Part shown: positions 27,383-35,692 of the stretch, piece after piece | Layout of the letters: each line of letters starts with the position of its first letter | Position numbering within the stretch: position 1 is the first letter of the stretch | From: an uncultured Hyphomicrobiales bacterium | GTDB taxonomy: Bacteria > Pseudomonadota > Alphaproteobacteria > Rhizobiales > Xanthobacteraceae | Direction: 5' to 3' | Assembly (NCBI GenBank): GCA_903878085.1 | Contig: CAIRGJ010000046.1 | Coordinates: 1 to 64,000 of the forward strand | Length of the DNA stretch: 64,000 bases | Translations under genes and position numbers: made by a program | Notes under the pieces: model-generated | Told to the model about the DNA's origin: nothing | The model's input: only the letters and a program-made list of their open reading frames with translations | Databases searched by the model: none

Positions 27383-28357
27383 TCACCCGATCGTCACCGC
27401 CTTACCACTGCGCGATGATGCCGCAACCGCCTGCATCACCGCCACGGTGTTCACGATCTCGTCCGGCGCAATGACGAACTTGGTGCCGTTGGCGACGGCG
27501 TCGGCGAAGGCCTCCAGCACGGCACGTTCCTTGTCGGCTGGGTCGAAGGTGAAACGCTCCACCTTTCCGGCAAGGTCGGACGCCAGCAGCTCGGTTTCGC
27601 CGCGCATTTCCAGCGCGCCTTTCGAGCCGAACACATGGATGCGGTAGAATGCCGCCGTCGCATGCAGCGTGCCGAGATAGCCGGTGACGCCGCCGGCGAA
27701 GCGCAACAAACATGACGTGGTGTCGTCGACATCGATGTCGTGCTGCAGGCGGCCGCTAAAGGCAAAGACGGTGGCGGCGGGCCCGGCGAGGTGCACCATG
27801 CTGTCGATGACGTGGACGCCGCGCGCGGTCATCGAGCCGCCGGGGCTCTCGATCTGGTTGGAGCGCCAGTTGCCGGGCTCGGTCTGGTAGCTCGCCGGAC
27901 CGGAGAACTGGCCTTCGATATGGCGGATTTTGCCGATGTCGCCGGCCGCGATCCGGCGCGCCATGTCGACATAGGCCGGCGCATGACGGCGGTTGAACCC
28001 GACATGCAGCGTGACGCCAGCCGCCTTGCAGGCGGCGATCGCGTCTTGCGCGTCTTGCTGCGTCAGCGTGAACGGCTTTTCGCAGAACACATGCTTGCCG
28101 GCTTTGGCGGCGGCAATGACTTCGGCGGCGTGCTGGGAGTGCGGCGTCGCCAGCACGACGGCGTCGATGGCGGGATCGGCCAGCACCGCGGCATAGCTGG
28201 TGGTGAGCGCCAGGCCGAAGCGGTCGGTGAGGGCGCGTTTGCTCGTGGGATCGCGGGTCACCGCCGTCACAAAGCGGATTTTATCGCTCTTGCCGTGAAC
28301 CGACTCGATCAGCCGCGTTCCCCAGCGTCCGGCCCCGCAAATCGCCGCGCGCAGCAT
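27383..28357 (-). CDS. Gfo/Idh/MocA family oxidoreductase
   Basis: A 324-residue NAD(P)-dependent oxidoreductase. The cofactor motif is AICGAGRWGTRLIE, the family KP block is FCEKPFTLT, and the catalytic histidine region is ARGVHVIDSMVHLAG. It converges on the IolD-like gene and lies near the second Gfo/Idh protein at 23510. Members oxidise sugars, inositols or related alcohols. The start is the ATG at 28357; no strong ribosome site was seen. Confidence 0.88.
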   Translation of the reverse strand: MLRAAICGAGRWGTRLIESVHGKSDKIRFVTAVTRDPTSKRALTDRFGLALTTSYAAVLADPAIDAVVLATPHSQHAAEVIAAAKAGKHVFCEKPFTLTQQDAQDAIAACKAAGVTLHVGFNRRHAPAYVDMARRIAAGDIGKIRHIEGQFSGPASYQTEPGNWRSNQIESPGGSMTARGVHVIDSMVHLAGPAATVFAFSGRLQHDIDVDDTTSCLLRFAGGVTGYLGTLHATAAFYRIHVFGSKGALEMRGETELLASDLAGKVERFTFDPADKERAVLEAFADAVANGTKFVIAPDEIVNTVAVMQAVAASSRSGKAVTIG

Positions 28358-28463
28358 GCTTTTACCCGCCTTTGGACCACGGAACCGAACCGGGTTCCTG
28401 GCGGTTGATTACTGCAGGTTCGCCCGCCCGCCTAGCGGGCATTTGCAATTTCAGGAGTTCAAG

Positions 28464-28646
28464 ATGACCGACAAAGTGGCTGAAAAGCCCAAAGAGCACG
28501 CGGAAGAAGAACGGGCCCGGATCAAGAAAGAAGAAGACAAGGTGACGATTAACTCCGACGAGAGTTTCCCGGCCAGCGATCCGCCGTCCTTCAATCCCGG
28601 CATCACCGGACCGGGTGACGTCAAGAAGAAAGCGGCGGGGCATTGA
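28464..28646 (+). CDS. Small acidic/lysine-rich protein with an ESFPASDPPSF motif
   Basis: A 60-residue charged protein. The N-terminal half is rich in Lys and Glu (predicted helix), and the C-terminal half holds DESFPASDPPSFNPG, a motif recurring in small hypothetical proteins of alphaproteobacteria. AGGAG lies before the ATG at 28464. It stands alone between two minus-strand genes. A longer frame from 28356 runs through non-coding sequence. Function unknown. Confidence 0.75.
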   Translation: MTDKVAEKPKEHAEEERARIKKEEDKVTINSDESFPASDPPSFNPGITGPGDVKKKAAGH

Positions 28647-28683
28647 TAGCGGCGTCGTCATGCCCGGCCATGATGTTGATGCG

Positions 28684-29685
28684 TTAGAACTTTCGGTTCA
28701 GTAGTTTTTCCGCGTTGCCGCAAAACAGCTTGCGCTGGTCATCCGGCGCAAGCTCCAATTTTTTGATCACCTCGATGGTCGGTGCGATGGGCCCCAGCGG
28801 CGTGTCGGTGGCGAACACCACGTGATCGGCGCCGAAGAATTCCAGGCCGCAGCGCGTCGCCGCGACGCCGCCGCCGAACATGGCGGTGTCGCCGTAGAAG
28901 TCGTGCAGATAATCCATGTGCGGCCGCTTCAGCGACGGCAGGATGTTGGAATAATCTTCGTCCGAGGTGCGCTGGCCCAGCACCTTGAGGCCCGGCCCGA
29001 CGCGGCCGTCGTAATAGGGGATCATGCCGCCGAGATGGTGGGTGATGATCTTGAGTTTCGGATAGCGGTCGAGCAGGCCGCTGAACACCATCCGCACCAT
29101 CGCGACCGAGGTCTCATAGGGCCAGTGGAAGCACCACCACATCTCGAAGCGCGATTTTTTCTCGGACGGATAATCCGGCATCGACGCGGTGCCGACCGGA
29201 TGCAGCCAGATCGGCAGATCGAGCTCGGCCATGGTGGCGAAGATCGGCTCGAATTTCGGGTCGTCGAGCGGCTCGCCGGCGACGTTGGTGTAGAGCAGGA
29301 TGCCGCCGGCGCCGAGATCCTCCACCGCGCGGCGTGCTTCCGCGACCGAGCCTTCGATGTCGGTCATGCACAGCGCCGCCGCGAAGGTCGGAAAGCGTTC
29401 GGGGTGCTTGCGGCACAATTCGGCCATTGCGTCATTGGCGATGCGGGCGAGGGTGAGGCCGACCTTAGGATCGGCGATGTCCTCGATCGCCGGGTTGGGC
29501 AGCGAGATGATCTGCCGGTAGTCGCCGAACTGGTCCATTTCCTTGAAGCGGGCGTCGAGGTCGAACAGCTTGGTGACGCCGCGCAGCCTTTTGCCGATGT
29601 TCTCAAGCTTCGGCGCGGCGCGCGTCATTTCCTGGAAATAGCGATCCGGAAAGATGTGGCAATAAATATCGATGATCGGACTCAT
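28684..29685 (-). CDS. Amidohydrolase family 2 protein (ACMSD-like)
   Basis: A 333-residue TIM-barrel metal hydrolase/decarboxylase. It begins SPIIDIYCHIFPDRYF where relatives carry HxH; here the first position is Tyr and only the second His remains. Further ligand positions look normal: LPIWLHPVGT, IITHHLGGMIPYY and FATDTPLGP. The ATG at 29685 overlaps the LivM stop (ATGA), so it is the last gene of the ABC transporter operon. It probably processes the imported acid. Possible reactions are decarboxylation or ring/amide hydrolysis. Confidence 0.86.
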   Translation of the reverse strand: MSPIIDIYCHIFPDRYFQEMTRAAPKLENIGKRLRGVTKLFDLDARFKEMDQFGDYRQIISLPNPAIEDIADPKVGLTLARIANDAMAELCRKHPERFPTFAAALCMTDIEGSVAEARRAVEDLGAGGILLYTNVAGEPLDDPKFEPIFATMAELDLPIWLHPVGTASMPDYPSEKKSRFEMWWCFHWPYETSVAMVRMVFSGLLDRYPKLKIITHHLGGMIPYYDGRVGPGLKVLGQRTSDEDYSNILPSLKRPHMDYLHDFYGDTAMFGGGVAATRCGLEFFGADHVVFATDTPLGPIAPTIEVIKKLELAPDDQRKLFCGNAEKLLNRKF

Positions 29686-30719
29686 GGTTTTCTCCCGGCA
29701 TTTTCTTTGGGCGTCAGGACCAGACGCCGTTGCAGCGGCAGGGCCTGCCAGCCATAGCGTTCGGCGATCAGGCCCCACAGGCCTTTCGGCGCCCACAGCA
29801 TGACCACAATAGCGACCGCGCCCATGATTAAAAGATAGAGGCTGCCGAGGTCGGACAGCGTCTGCCGCATCGCGAAGAAGATGATGGTGCCGATAATGGG
29901 CCCCTCGATGCGCCCGATGCCGCCGATCACGGTGATGAAGATGACGAAGGCGGTCCAGTCGTTGACGCTGAAAGCGGTGTCGGGCGAGATGCGCAGCTTC
30001 TGCAGAAAGATGAGCGCGCCGACCATCGAGGTGCCGAAGGCGACCAGAACATAGATGATGAGTTTGATGCGCATGACGCCGATGCCGTTGCTCTGCGCCG
30101 CCAGTTCATTGTCGCGGATGGCGGTCAGCGCCAGGCCGTGGCGCGAGCGCAACAGCGCGACAATGGCCGCCAGCACGATGACGGTCAGCGCCAGCGCCAG
30201 CCAGTAGATTTCGAATTCGCGGGCCTGGCGGGTAGGTGCCATCGAGATGACCATGGCGGCCGGCAGGCTGATGCCGGAGCCCCCGCCAAGCACCGAAATC
30301 TGCGACGCCAGCAGCCGGAACACTTCCGCCACCACCCAGGTGCCGATGGCGAAATACGCGCCGCGCAGCCGGAACGTCAGCGCCGCCACCGGGACCGCGA
30401 TAATCGCGGCCACCGGCCCGGCGATCAGGATGGCGACAAGCGGATGCACGCCGGCGACGATGACGAGCCAGAACAACAGATAGCCGCCGAAGCCGACAAA
30501 GGCCTGCTGGCCAACCGACACCAGCCCGGCATAGCCGGCGAGCAGGTTCCACAGGCTCGCCAGCGCCACGAAGGCATACATCTCGGCCAGCAGCCGCAGC
30601 GTCTGGCGGTCGCCCCAGAACGGCGCCAGCGCCAGCACGGCCAGCGTGGCCAAAATCAGCACAATGCCGATGCGGCTGGAGCGCGTGGAATGCTCGACTT
30701 TGCTGGCGATTTGGCTCAT
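29682..30719 (-). CDS. livM: Branched-chain amino acid-type ABC transporter permease (LivM)
   Basis: A 345-residue inner-membrane permease with about nine to ten helices. The Liv signature region is seen as SLWNLLAGYAGLVSVGQQAF and the EAA-like loop as AIRDNELAAQSNGIGV. The ATG at 30719 overlaps the LivH stop by 4 bp, and its own stop overlaps the amidohydrolase start. With LivH, LivF, LivG and the binding protein it forms a complete importer. The substrate is more likely an aromatic or other organic acid than an amino acid, judging from neighbours. Confidence 0.9.
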   Translation of the reverse strand: MSQIASKVEHSTRSSRIGIVLILATLAVLALAPFWGDRQTLRLLAEMYAFVALASLWNLLAGYAGLVSVGQQAFVGFGGYLLFWLVIVAGVHPLVAILIAGPVAAIIAVPVAALTFRLRGAYFAIGTWVVAEVFRLLASQISVLGGGSGISLPAAMVISMAPTRQAREFEIYWLALALTVIVLAAIVALLRSRHGLALTAIRDNELAAQSNGIGVMRIKLIIYVLVAFGTSMVGALIFLQKLRISPDTAFSVNDWTAFVIFITVIGGIGRIEGPIIGTIIFFAMRQTLSDLGSLYLLIMGAVAIVVMLWAPKGLWGLIAERYGWQALPLQRRLVLTPKENAGRKP

Positions 30720-31585
30720 CCCGACACCTTGGGAAACAGTCCCTGCGGCCGCACCGCCAGGATGGCCAGGAACGCCAAATGGCCGGCCAAAAGTTGCCAG
30801 CCCGGATCGATCTGGGCGCCGACGGCCTGCGACACGCCGAGAATGACGCCGCCGGCCAGCGTGCCCCACATGCTGCCCAAGCCGCCAATGATGACCGCCT
30901 CGAAGCCGAAGATCAGCCGCGCCGGGCCGATAGAAGGATCGAAATTGGCGCGCACCGCCAGGAACACGCCGGCGATGGCGACCACCGCCAACGACAGCGC
31001 CATGGCCATGGCGAAGACGTGGCGGGTGTCTAGGCCCATCAGTTGCGCCACCGCCTGATCGTCCGAGGTGGCGCGGAAGGCGCGGCCGAGCGCGGTGCGG
31101 TAGAACAGCATTTGCAATCCGGCGATGACCGCGACCGCGACGATGAACTGGATCAGCGGCAGTGCGCCCACCCAGACGCCCTCCATCATTTGGAAGGTCT
31201 GCACTTCAATGGCGCCGGCCTGGAGCTTGCGGCTATCGGCGGTGAACAATTCGAGCAAGCCGTTCTGGATGATGATCGACAGGCCGAACGTCACCAGCAG
31301 CGGCGGCAGCAGGTCGTCGCCCAGCGTGCGGTTGAGCAGCAGCCGTTGCAGCGCATAGCCAATCAGCGCCATCGCCGGCACCACCAGCAGCAGCGAGGTC
31401 AGCGGGTCGAGGCCCAGCGTCTGCGTCACCATCAGCGCCACGTAGGCGGCGAGCACGATCAGGTCGCCGTGAGCAATGTTGACCAGCCGCATCACGCCGA
31501 AGATCAGCGACAGCCCGGCGGCAAACATGGCGTAGAGCCCGCCGATCAGCACGCCTTGCAGAATGACGTTGAGCCATTCGGTCAT
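30716..31585 (-). CDS. livH: Branched-chain amino acid-type ABC transporter permease (LivH)
   Basis: A 289-residue permease with about eight helices. It opens LNVILQGVLIGGLYAMFAAG, and GVMRLVNIAHGDLIVLAAY is the LivH signature. The cytoplasmic coupling loop is RATSDDQAVAQLMGLD. It starts 2 bp after the LivF stop and overlaps LivM by 4 bp. A frame extending to 31957 runs antisense to livF and is not coding. Confidence 0.91.
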   Translation of the reverse strand: MTEWLNVILQGVLIGGLYAMFAAGLSLIFGVMRLVNIAHGDLIVLAAYVALMVTQTLGLDPLTSLLLVVPAMALIGYALQRLLLNRTLGDDLLPPLLVTFGLSIIIQNGLLELFTADSRKLQAGAIEVQTFQMMEGVWVGALPLIQFIVAVAVIAGLQMLFYRTALGRAFRATSDDQAVAQLMGLDTRHVFAMAMALSLAVVAIAGVFLAVRANFDPSIGPARLIFGFEAVIIGGLGSMWGTLAGGVILGVSQAVGAQIDPGWQLLAGHLAFLAILAVRPQGLFPKVSG

Positions 31586-31587
31586 CG

Positions 31588-32292
31588 TCAGACCCCGAAA
31601 TAGGCGGCTGAGATGGATTCGCGCGTCAGCTCGCGCGCCGCACCCTGCAAGGCGATGCGGCCTTCCTGCAAGCAGTAGACTTGGGCTGAAGCCTTGAGCG
31701 CCTGCGCGATATCCTGCTCGACGATGATCAGCGACAAGCCTTCTGCAACAATTTTCGGAAGGCGCGCATAAATTTCGCGCACGATGATCGGCGCGAGGCC
31801 GAGGCTGATCTCGTCGCACAGCAAGAGGCGCGGGTTCGACATCAGGGCGCGGCCGATGGCGGCCATCTGCTGTTGTCCGCCGGACAGCGAGGTGCTGGGC
31901 AAGTGACGCCGCTCGGCCAGAATCGGAAACAGATCGTAGATGCGTTGCAGCGTCCACGGGCCGGGGCGGCGCGACTGGCCGCCGATCAGCAGATTTTCCT
32001 CGACCGTCAGCGAAGGAAACAGCCGGCGCCCCTCCGGTACCAGAGCGATACCGTGCCGCACCACGTCAAACGCAGCCGCATTGCCGATGGCTTCGCCGCC
32101 AAACAGCACGTCGCCGCCGCGCGGATGCATCAAGCCGGCTATAGTCTTCAACAGCGTGCTCTTGCCGGCGCCATTGGCGCCGATCACCGCGACGACTTCG
32201 CCGGCATTGACGCGCAGCGACACGCCGAACAGCGCCTGGAAGTCGCCGTAGAACGCATCGATGGCGCGGACGTCGAGGAGAGGGCTAGCCAT
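31588..32292 (-). CDS. livF: ABC transporter ATP-binding protein (LivF)
   Basis: A 234-residue ATPase. Walker A is GANGAGKST, the signature is SLSGGQQQMAAIGRALM, Walker B is LLLCDEISLGLAP, and the switch His is seen only as a Gln in IIVEQDIAQAL, as usual for LivF. A strong AAAGGAGGGC precedes the ATG at 32292. A 160-bp repeat separates it from livG. The upstream frame to 32673 is repeat and antisense sequence. Confidence 0.92.
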   Translation of the reverse strand: MASPLLDVRAIDAFYGDFQALFGVSLRVNAGEVVAVIGANGAGKSTLLKTIAGLMHPRGGDVLFGGEAIGNAAAFDVVRHGIALVPEGRRLFPSLTVEENLLIGGQSRRPGPWTLQRIYDLFPILAERRHLPSTSLSGGQQQMAAIGRALMSNPRLLLCDEISLGLAPIIVREIYARLPKIVAEGLSLIIVEQDIAQALKASAQVYCLQEGRIALQGAARELTRESISAAYFGV

Positions 32293-32295
32293 GCG

Positions 32296-32455
32296 ATGCC
32301 CTCCTTTCTTCACCTCCCCCTGGAGGGGGGAGGTCGGTCCGCGTAGCGGACCGGGAGGGGGTGAACTTTGATGTGGCAGCGGCCACCCCACCCCGGCGCG
32401 CCAAGCACGCGCCGACCCTCCCCCTGCAGGGGAGGGTGAAGAAGAAAGGATGACG
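32296..32455. repeat. GC-rich palindromic repeat element (family C) inside the liv operon
   Basis: About 160 bp filling the livG-livF gap. The outer arms are TTCTTCACCTCCCCCTGGAG and CCCCTGCAGGGGAGGGTGAA, with a second hairpin at GGTCCGCGTAGCGGACC and a CGGCGCGCC / GGCGCGT-like centre. The mirror-like layout suggests a mobile non-autonomous element. A fragment of the same type opens the window. Confidence 0.7.
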
Positions 32456-32462
32456 CAACCGT

Positions 32463-33191
32463 TTACGCATCGGCGGCGATCCCCATGTAGATCTCTTCCA
32501 CCTGCGGACTGTGGATCACGGTGCGCGGGTCGCCTTCGGCGATGATCTTGCCGCCGTGCAGCACGGCCAACCGGTCGACGGCGGCGAGCAGCGCATGCAC
32601 CACGTGCTCGATCCAGACGATGGAGATGCCGCCGGCACGCACCTCCTTGATCAGCGCCACCAGCGTGGCGCATTCATGCTCGGTAAGGCCGCCGGCGACT
32701 TCGTCGAGCAGCAGCACGCGCGGCTTGGTCGCCAGCGCACGGGCCAATTCCAGCCGCTTGCGGTCGAGCAGCGTCAGTCCGCCGGCCTGCTTGTTGGCCT
32801 TGTCGGCGAGGCCGCAGCGCGCCAGCAGCTCGGCGCAGCGGTCATAGACCGCGGCTTCGCGCTCGCCATTGCCGAAGGCCGCGGCCACCACGACGTTCTC
32901 GAACACGGTCATGCCGGAAAACGGCTGCGGAATCTGAAACGAGCGCGCCAGGCCGAGACGGCAACGGCGCTCCGGCGTCAGCCGGGTGATGTCATCGCCG
33001 GCGAAGATGACGCGGCCGCTGTCGGGCGACACCGTGCCGGTGGCGATGCCGAACAGCGTGGTTTTGCCGGCGCCGTTCGGTCCGATGATGCCGAGCGCCT
33101 CGCCGTCGCCGAGCGCGAGGTTGATTCCGTCCGCAACCACCACGGCCCCGAACCGCTTCGAGATATTTTCCAGCGCGAGGATCGGGGGCAT
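32463..33191 (-). CDS. livG: ABC transporter ATP-binding protein (LivG)
   Basis: A 242-residue ATPase. Walker A is [10 protein letters not shown] and the Q-loop region is ARSFQIPQPF. The signature is degenerate (GGLTLLDRKRLELARAL), a common LivG form, and Walker B is VLLLDEVAGGLT. The ATG at 33191 begins MPPILALENISKRF. An in-frame extension to 33287 encodes the MAGLVPA peptide of a family B repeat and is excluded. The binding-protein gene lies upstream across that repeat. Confidence 0.92.
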   Translation of the reverse strand: MPPILALENISKRFGAVVVADGINLALGDGEALGIIGPNGAGKTTLFGIATGTVSPDSGRVIFAGDDITRLTPERRCRLGLARSFQIPQPFSGMTVFENVVVAAAFGNGEREAAVYDRCAELLARCGLADKANKQAGGLTLLDRKRLELARALATKPRVLLLDEVAGGLTEHECATLVALIKEVRAGGISIVWIEHVVHALLAAVDRLAVLHGGKIIAEGDPRTVIHSPQVEEIYMGIAADA

Positions 33192-33201
33192 GGCCTCTCC
33201 A

Positions 33202-33291
33202 TTGTCATGCACGGGCTTGTCCCGTGCATCCCGCTTACGAGGGCACAGTGCCTGTCTAAGCGGGGTGGCCGGGACAAGCCCGGCCACGACA
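33202..33291. repeat. Dispersed palindromic repeat, family B, copy 2
   Basis: About 90 bp between the binding-protein gene and livG, with TTGTCATGCACGGGCTTGTC at one end and GGGACAAGCCCGGCCACGAC at the other. The two hairpins are TGCACGGG..CCCGTGCA and GGCCGGG..CCCGGCC. Confidence 0.75.
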
Positions 33292-33308
33292 TCGACTAGA
33301 TCCGTTCC

Positions 33309-34580
33309 TTACGAGATCGGCAGCAACTTGCCGCCCATCGGAATGTTCGGCGCGGTCTTGTTCTCGGCGATCACCAGTTCCGACTTGCCGTTCTTGCGCT
33401 GCCACTGTCCGGCAACCAGCGCGGTCTTGGTGACGTTCTTCACCGGCTGGCCGGTCCACTGCACCTTGCCGACGATCGACTCGTAGTTGGTCGCGATAAT
33501 CGAATCCAGGATAGCCTTCGGATCGGTCGGGTTCTTGGCGCGCTTGAGCACGTCGATCGCCACTTCGAACAGCGCGTGCTGGAAGCCGATCGGCTGTGTC
33601 CACGGCCGATTGGTGGCCTTGGTGTAGGCCTCGGTGAGGTCCTTGCAGCCCTGGCCGGTAAGGCCGGACTTGTAGGGATGGTTCGGCGTCCACCACACTT
33701 CGCTGGTCAGGCCGTTGCCGCGCTCGCCGAGCGACTCGATGACCGACGGGAACAGCAGCGCCTTGCCGATGGTGACGATCTTCGGCTTGAAGCCCTGCTG
33801 CGCCGCCTGCGACCAGAACGTCGCGAAATCCGGCGGGATCATGTTGCCAGTGACGATCTCGGCGCCCGCCGCCTTGAAGGCGGAAATCTGCGCGGTGAAG
33901 TCGTTGTTCATCACCTGATAGCGGCCCGGATCGAGCAGCTTGTAACCGGCCGCGGCCAAAGCCGGCGGCAGGCCGCGCTCTTTGTCGCCCCAGGCATTGC
34001 CGTCGGCGTCGTTCGGGAATAGGCCGCCGACGACCTTGTTGGTCGGCAGCGTGTCCCACAGCGCTAGGAACGAGCCGATGACGTCTTCGAGGCCCCAGAA
34101 GAAATGGTAGGTCCAGGTGAAGCCCTTCTTGGGGTCGCCCTTGCGGCCGAAGAAATAAGGCTGCCACGGGCAGTTGGTGGTGATGCAGGGCACTTCGTTG
34201 ATTTCGGCCTGATCGGCCACCGGGTTGGTGGTGTCCGGCGTCGCCGAGCCGACGATCAGGTTGACCTTGTCGCCGAGGATCAGTTCGCTCGCCACTTCCG
34301 AGGCGCGGCTGGCGCTCGACTGGCTGTCCTTGGAGATGATCTCGACCTTGTAAGTCTTGCCGCCGTTGACGAGGCCTTTGCTCAAGATGCCGCGGACTTG
34401 TTCGAGGATGAAGTTGTCGGCCTCGCCGAAGCCGGCGAGCGGGCCGGTCTTCGGGCTGACATGGCCGATCTTGATGGTCGCGGTCTGTGCCTGCGCCGGC
34501 AGTGCGCCGAACATGGCCGGCGCCGCGATGGCGCCGATGCCGGTTTTGACGAGCGTGCGGCGTGAGATCGTCTTGGTCAT
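33309..34580 (-). CDS. ABC transporter substrate-binding protein (Liv/aromatic-acid type)
   Basis: A 423-residue type I periplasmic binding protein. The N-terminus has a Tat-like signal (KTISRRTLVKTGIGAIAAPA, cleavage after PAQAQ). The mature protein begins TIKIGHVSPKTGPLAGFGEA, the LivK-like start, and continues with NLIVGSATPDTTNPVADQAE. It is larger than amino-acid binding members and closer to those for aromatic or cyclic acids. It heads the liv gene set, 30 bp downstream of a 3-hydroxyacyl-CoA dehydrogenase-like gene. Ligand unknown. Confidence 0.9.
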   Translation of the reverse strand: MTKTISRRTLVKTGIGAIAAPAMFGALPAQAQTATIKIGHVSPKTGPLAGFGEADNFILEQVRGILSKGLVNGGKTYKVEIISKDSQSSASRASEVASELILGDKVNLIVGSATPDTTNPVADQAEINEVPCITTNCPWQPYFFGRKGDPKKGFTWTYHFFWGLEDVIGSFLALWDTLPTNKVVGGLFPNDADGNAWGDKERGLPPALAAAGYKLLDPGRYQVMNNDFTAQISAFKAAGAEIVTGNMIPPDFATFWSQAAQQGFKPKIVTIGKALLFPSVIESLGERGNGLTSEVWWTPNHPYKSGLTGQGCKDLTEAYTKATNRPWTQPIGFQHALFEVAIDVLKRAKNPTDPKAILDSIIATNYESIVGKVQWTGQPVKNVTKTALVAGQWQRKNGKSELVIAENKTAPNIPMGGKLLPIS

Positions 34581-34610
34581 GATCGTTCTCCCTGTGGCTG
34601 TGCGCGTCGA

Positions 34611-35519
34611 TCAGGTGTCCTGAGCGCGCGCTTTTTTCAGATGCTGCAGAACCTTGGCGCGAAGGGCCGTCTGTTGTTCAGGGCTCCACGTGCGGAAGCC
34701 TTCGCCCGACTTGAAGCCGAGCTTGCCGTCCTTCACGAGCTTTTCCAGATAAGGCGAGGGAGCGGGGCGGCTGTCGATATCGCCCAGCACGTTCTGGTGA
34801 ATGGCGAGCGTTAAGTCAGTGCCGACCATATCGGCATTTTCCAAGGGCCCCAGCACCGCGAGCCTGCGGCCGAACGCCGCCTTGATCACGGTATCGACGG
34901 TCTCGGCGTCGCAAATGCCGTGCTCGACCAGCGATATTGCCTCGCGCCACAGCGCATGTTGCAGCCGGTTGCCGATGAAGCCGGGCACGTCCTTCTTCAC
35001 ATGCGCCGGCTTTTTGCCGGCGGCGGCGTGCAGCTTCATGGTGAAGTCGACGGTGGCGGGCGAGGTCCACTGGGTCTCGATCACCTCGACCAGCGGCACC
35101 AGAAACGGCGGATTCCACCAGTGGGTGCCGAGCGCGCGCTCGCGCTTTTGCAAGCCCTGCATGATCGACGTGATCGGAATGACGGAGGTGTTGCTGGCGA
35201 GGATGGTGTCGGGGCGCACGTGTTTTTCGACGTCGGCGAAGATCTTCTGCTTGAGGGCTAAGTCTTCCAGCACCGCCTCGACCACATAGTCGGCGTCGCG
35301 CACGGCTTCGGCGAGGTCGCCTTGCGGCGTCACGCGGTCGACCGCGCTTTCGTCGTCGCCAAGGTCTTTCAGATTGGCGAGGATGCGGTCTTTGGCCGTC
35401 GCGAGCGTCTTTTCGAACGAGTCATAGATCGTGACGTCATGGCCGGCGAGCGCGAACACCTGGGCGATGCCGTGTCCCATCAGCCCGGCGCCGATCACCG
35501 TGATTTTGGCTTTACTCAT
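34611..35519 (-). CDS. 3-hydroxyacyl-CoA dehydrogenase family protein
   Basis: A 302-residue NAD-dependent dehydrogenase. It has ITVIGAGLMGHGIAQVFALA at the N-terminus, the ASNTSVIPIT block, and the catalytic His in GTHWWNPPFLVPLVEVIET. The C-terminal domain starts VPGFIGNRLQHALWREA. The HWWNPP form is nearer to the carnitine/gulonate dehydrogenase and lambda-crystallin branch than to fatty-acid FadB enzymes. The ATG at 35519 is chosen; the longer frame begins within a repeat. It oxidises a 3-hydroxy acid or its CoA ester. Confidence 0.87.
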   Translation of the reverse strand: MSKAKITVIGAGLMGHGIAQVFALAGHDVTIYDSFEKTLATAKDRILANLKDLGDDESAVDRVTPQGDLAEAVRDADYVVEAVLEDLALKQKIFADVEKHVRPDTILASNTSVIPITSIMQGLQKRERALGTHWWNPPFLVPLVEVIETQWTSPATVDFTMKLHAAAGKKPAHVKKDVPGFIGNRLQHALWREAISLVEHGICDAETVDTVIKAAFGRRLAVLGPLENADMVGTDLTLAIHQNVLGDIDSRPAPSPYLEKLVKDGKLGFKSGEGFRTWSPEQQTALRAKVLQHLKKARAQDT

Positions 35520-35524
35520 GCCGC

Positions 35525-35690
35525 GATCTCCGTGTCCCGGATGCGGTGCATCACGAATTGGTGCACCGCTAAGCCGGGACCGTTCCAAACTCCGAACCCG
35601 TAACGGTCCCGGTTCTGCAGCGCATCACCATAGCGCGTCTAAGACGCGCGTAAACGCGCTTATGGCGCTGCGCTGCGCCCGGGACAAGTG
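35525..35690. repeat. Dispersed intergenic repeat, family A, copy 3
   Basis: About 165 bp between the SDR stop and the dehydrogenase start, both minus strand. It keeps the core ACTCCGAACCCGTAACGG and TCTGCAGCGCATCA. The extra length comes from an inner palindrome GCGCGTCTAAGACGCGC followed by GTAAACGCGC. Confidence 0.7.
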
Positions 35691-35692
35691 AG

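Noticed and set aside
33192-33287. In-frame N-terminal extension of livG (MAGLVPATPL...)
   Set aside because: It is the translation of a family B repeat, not part of the ATPase fold.
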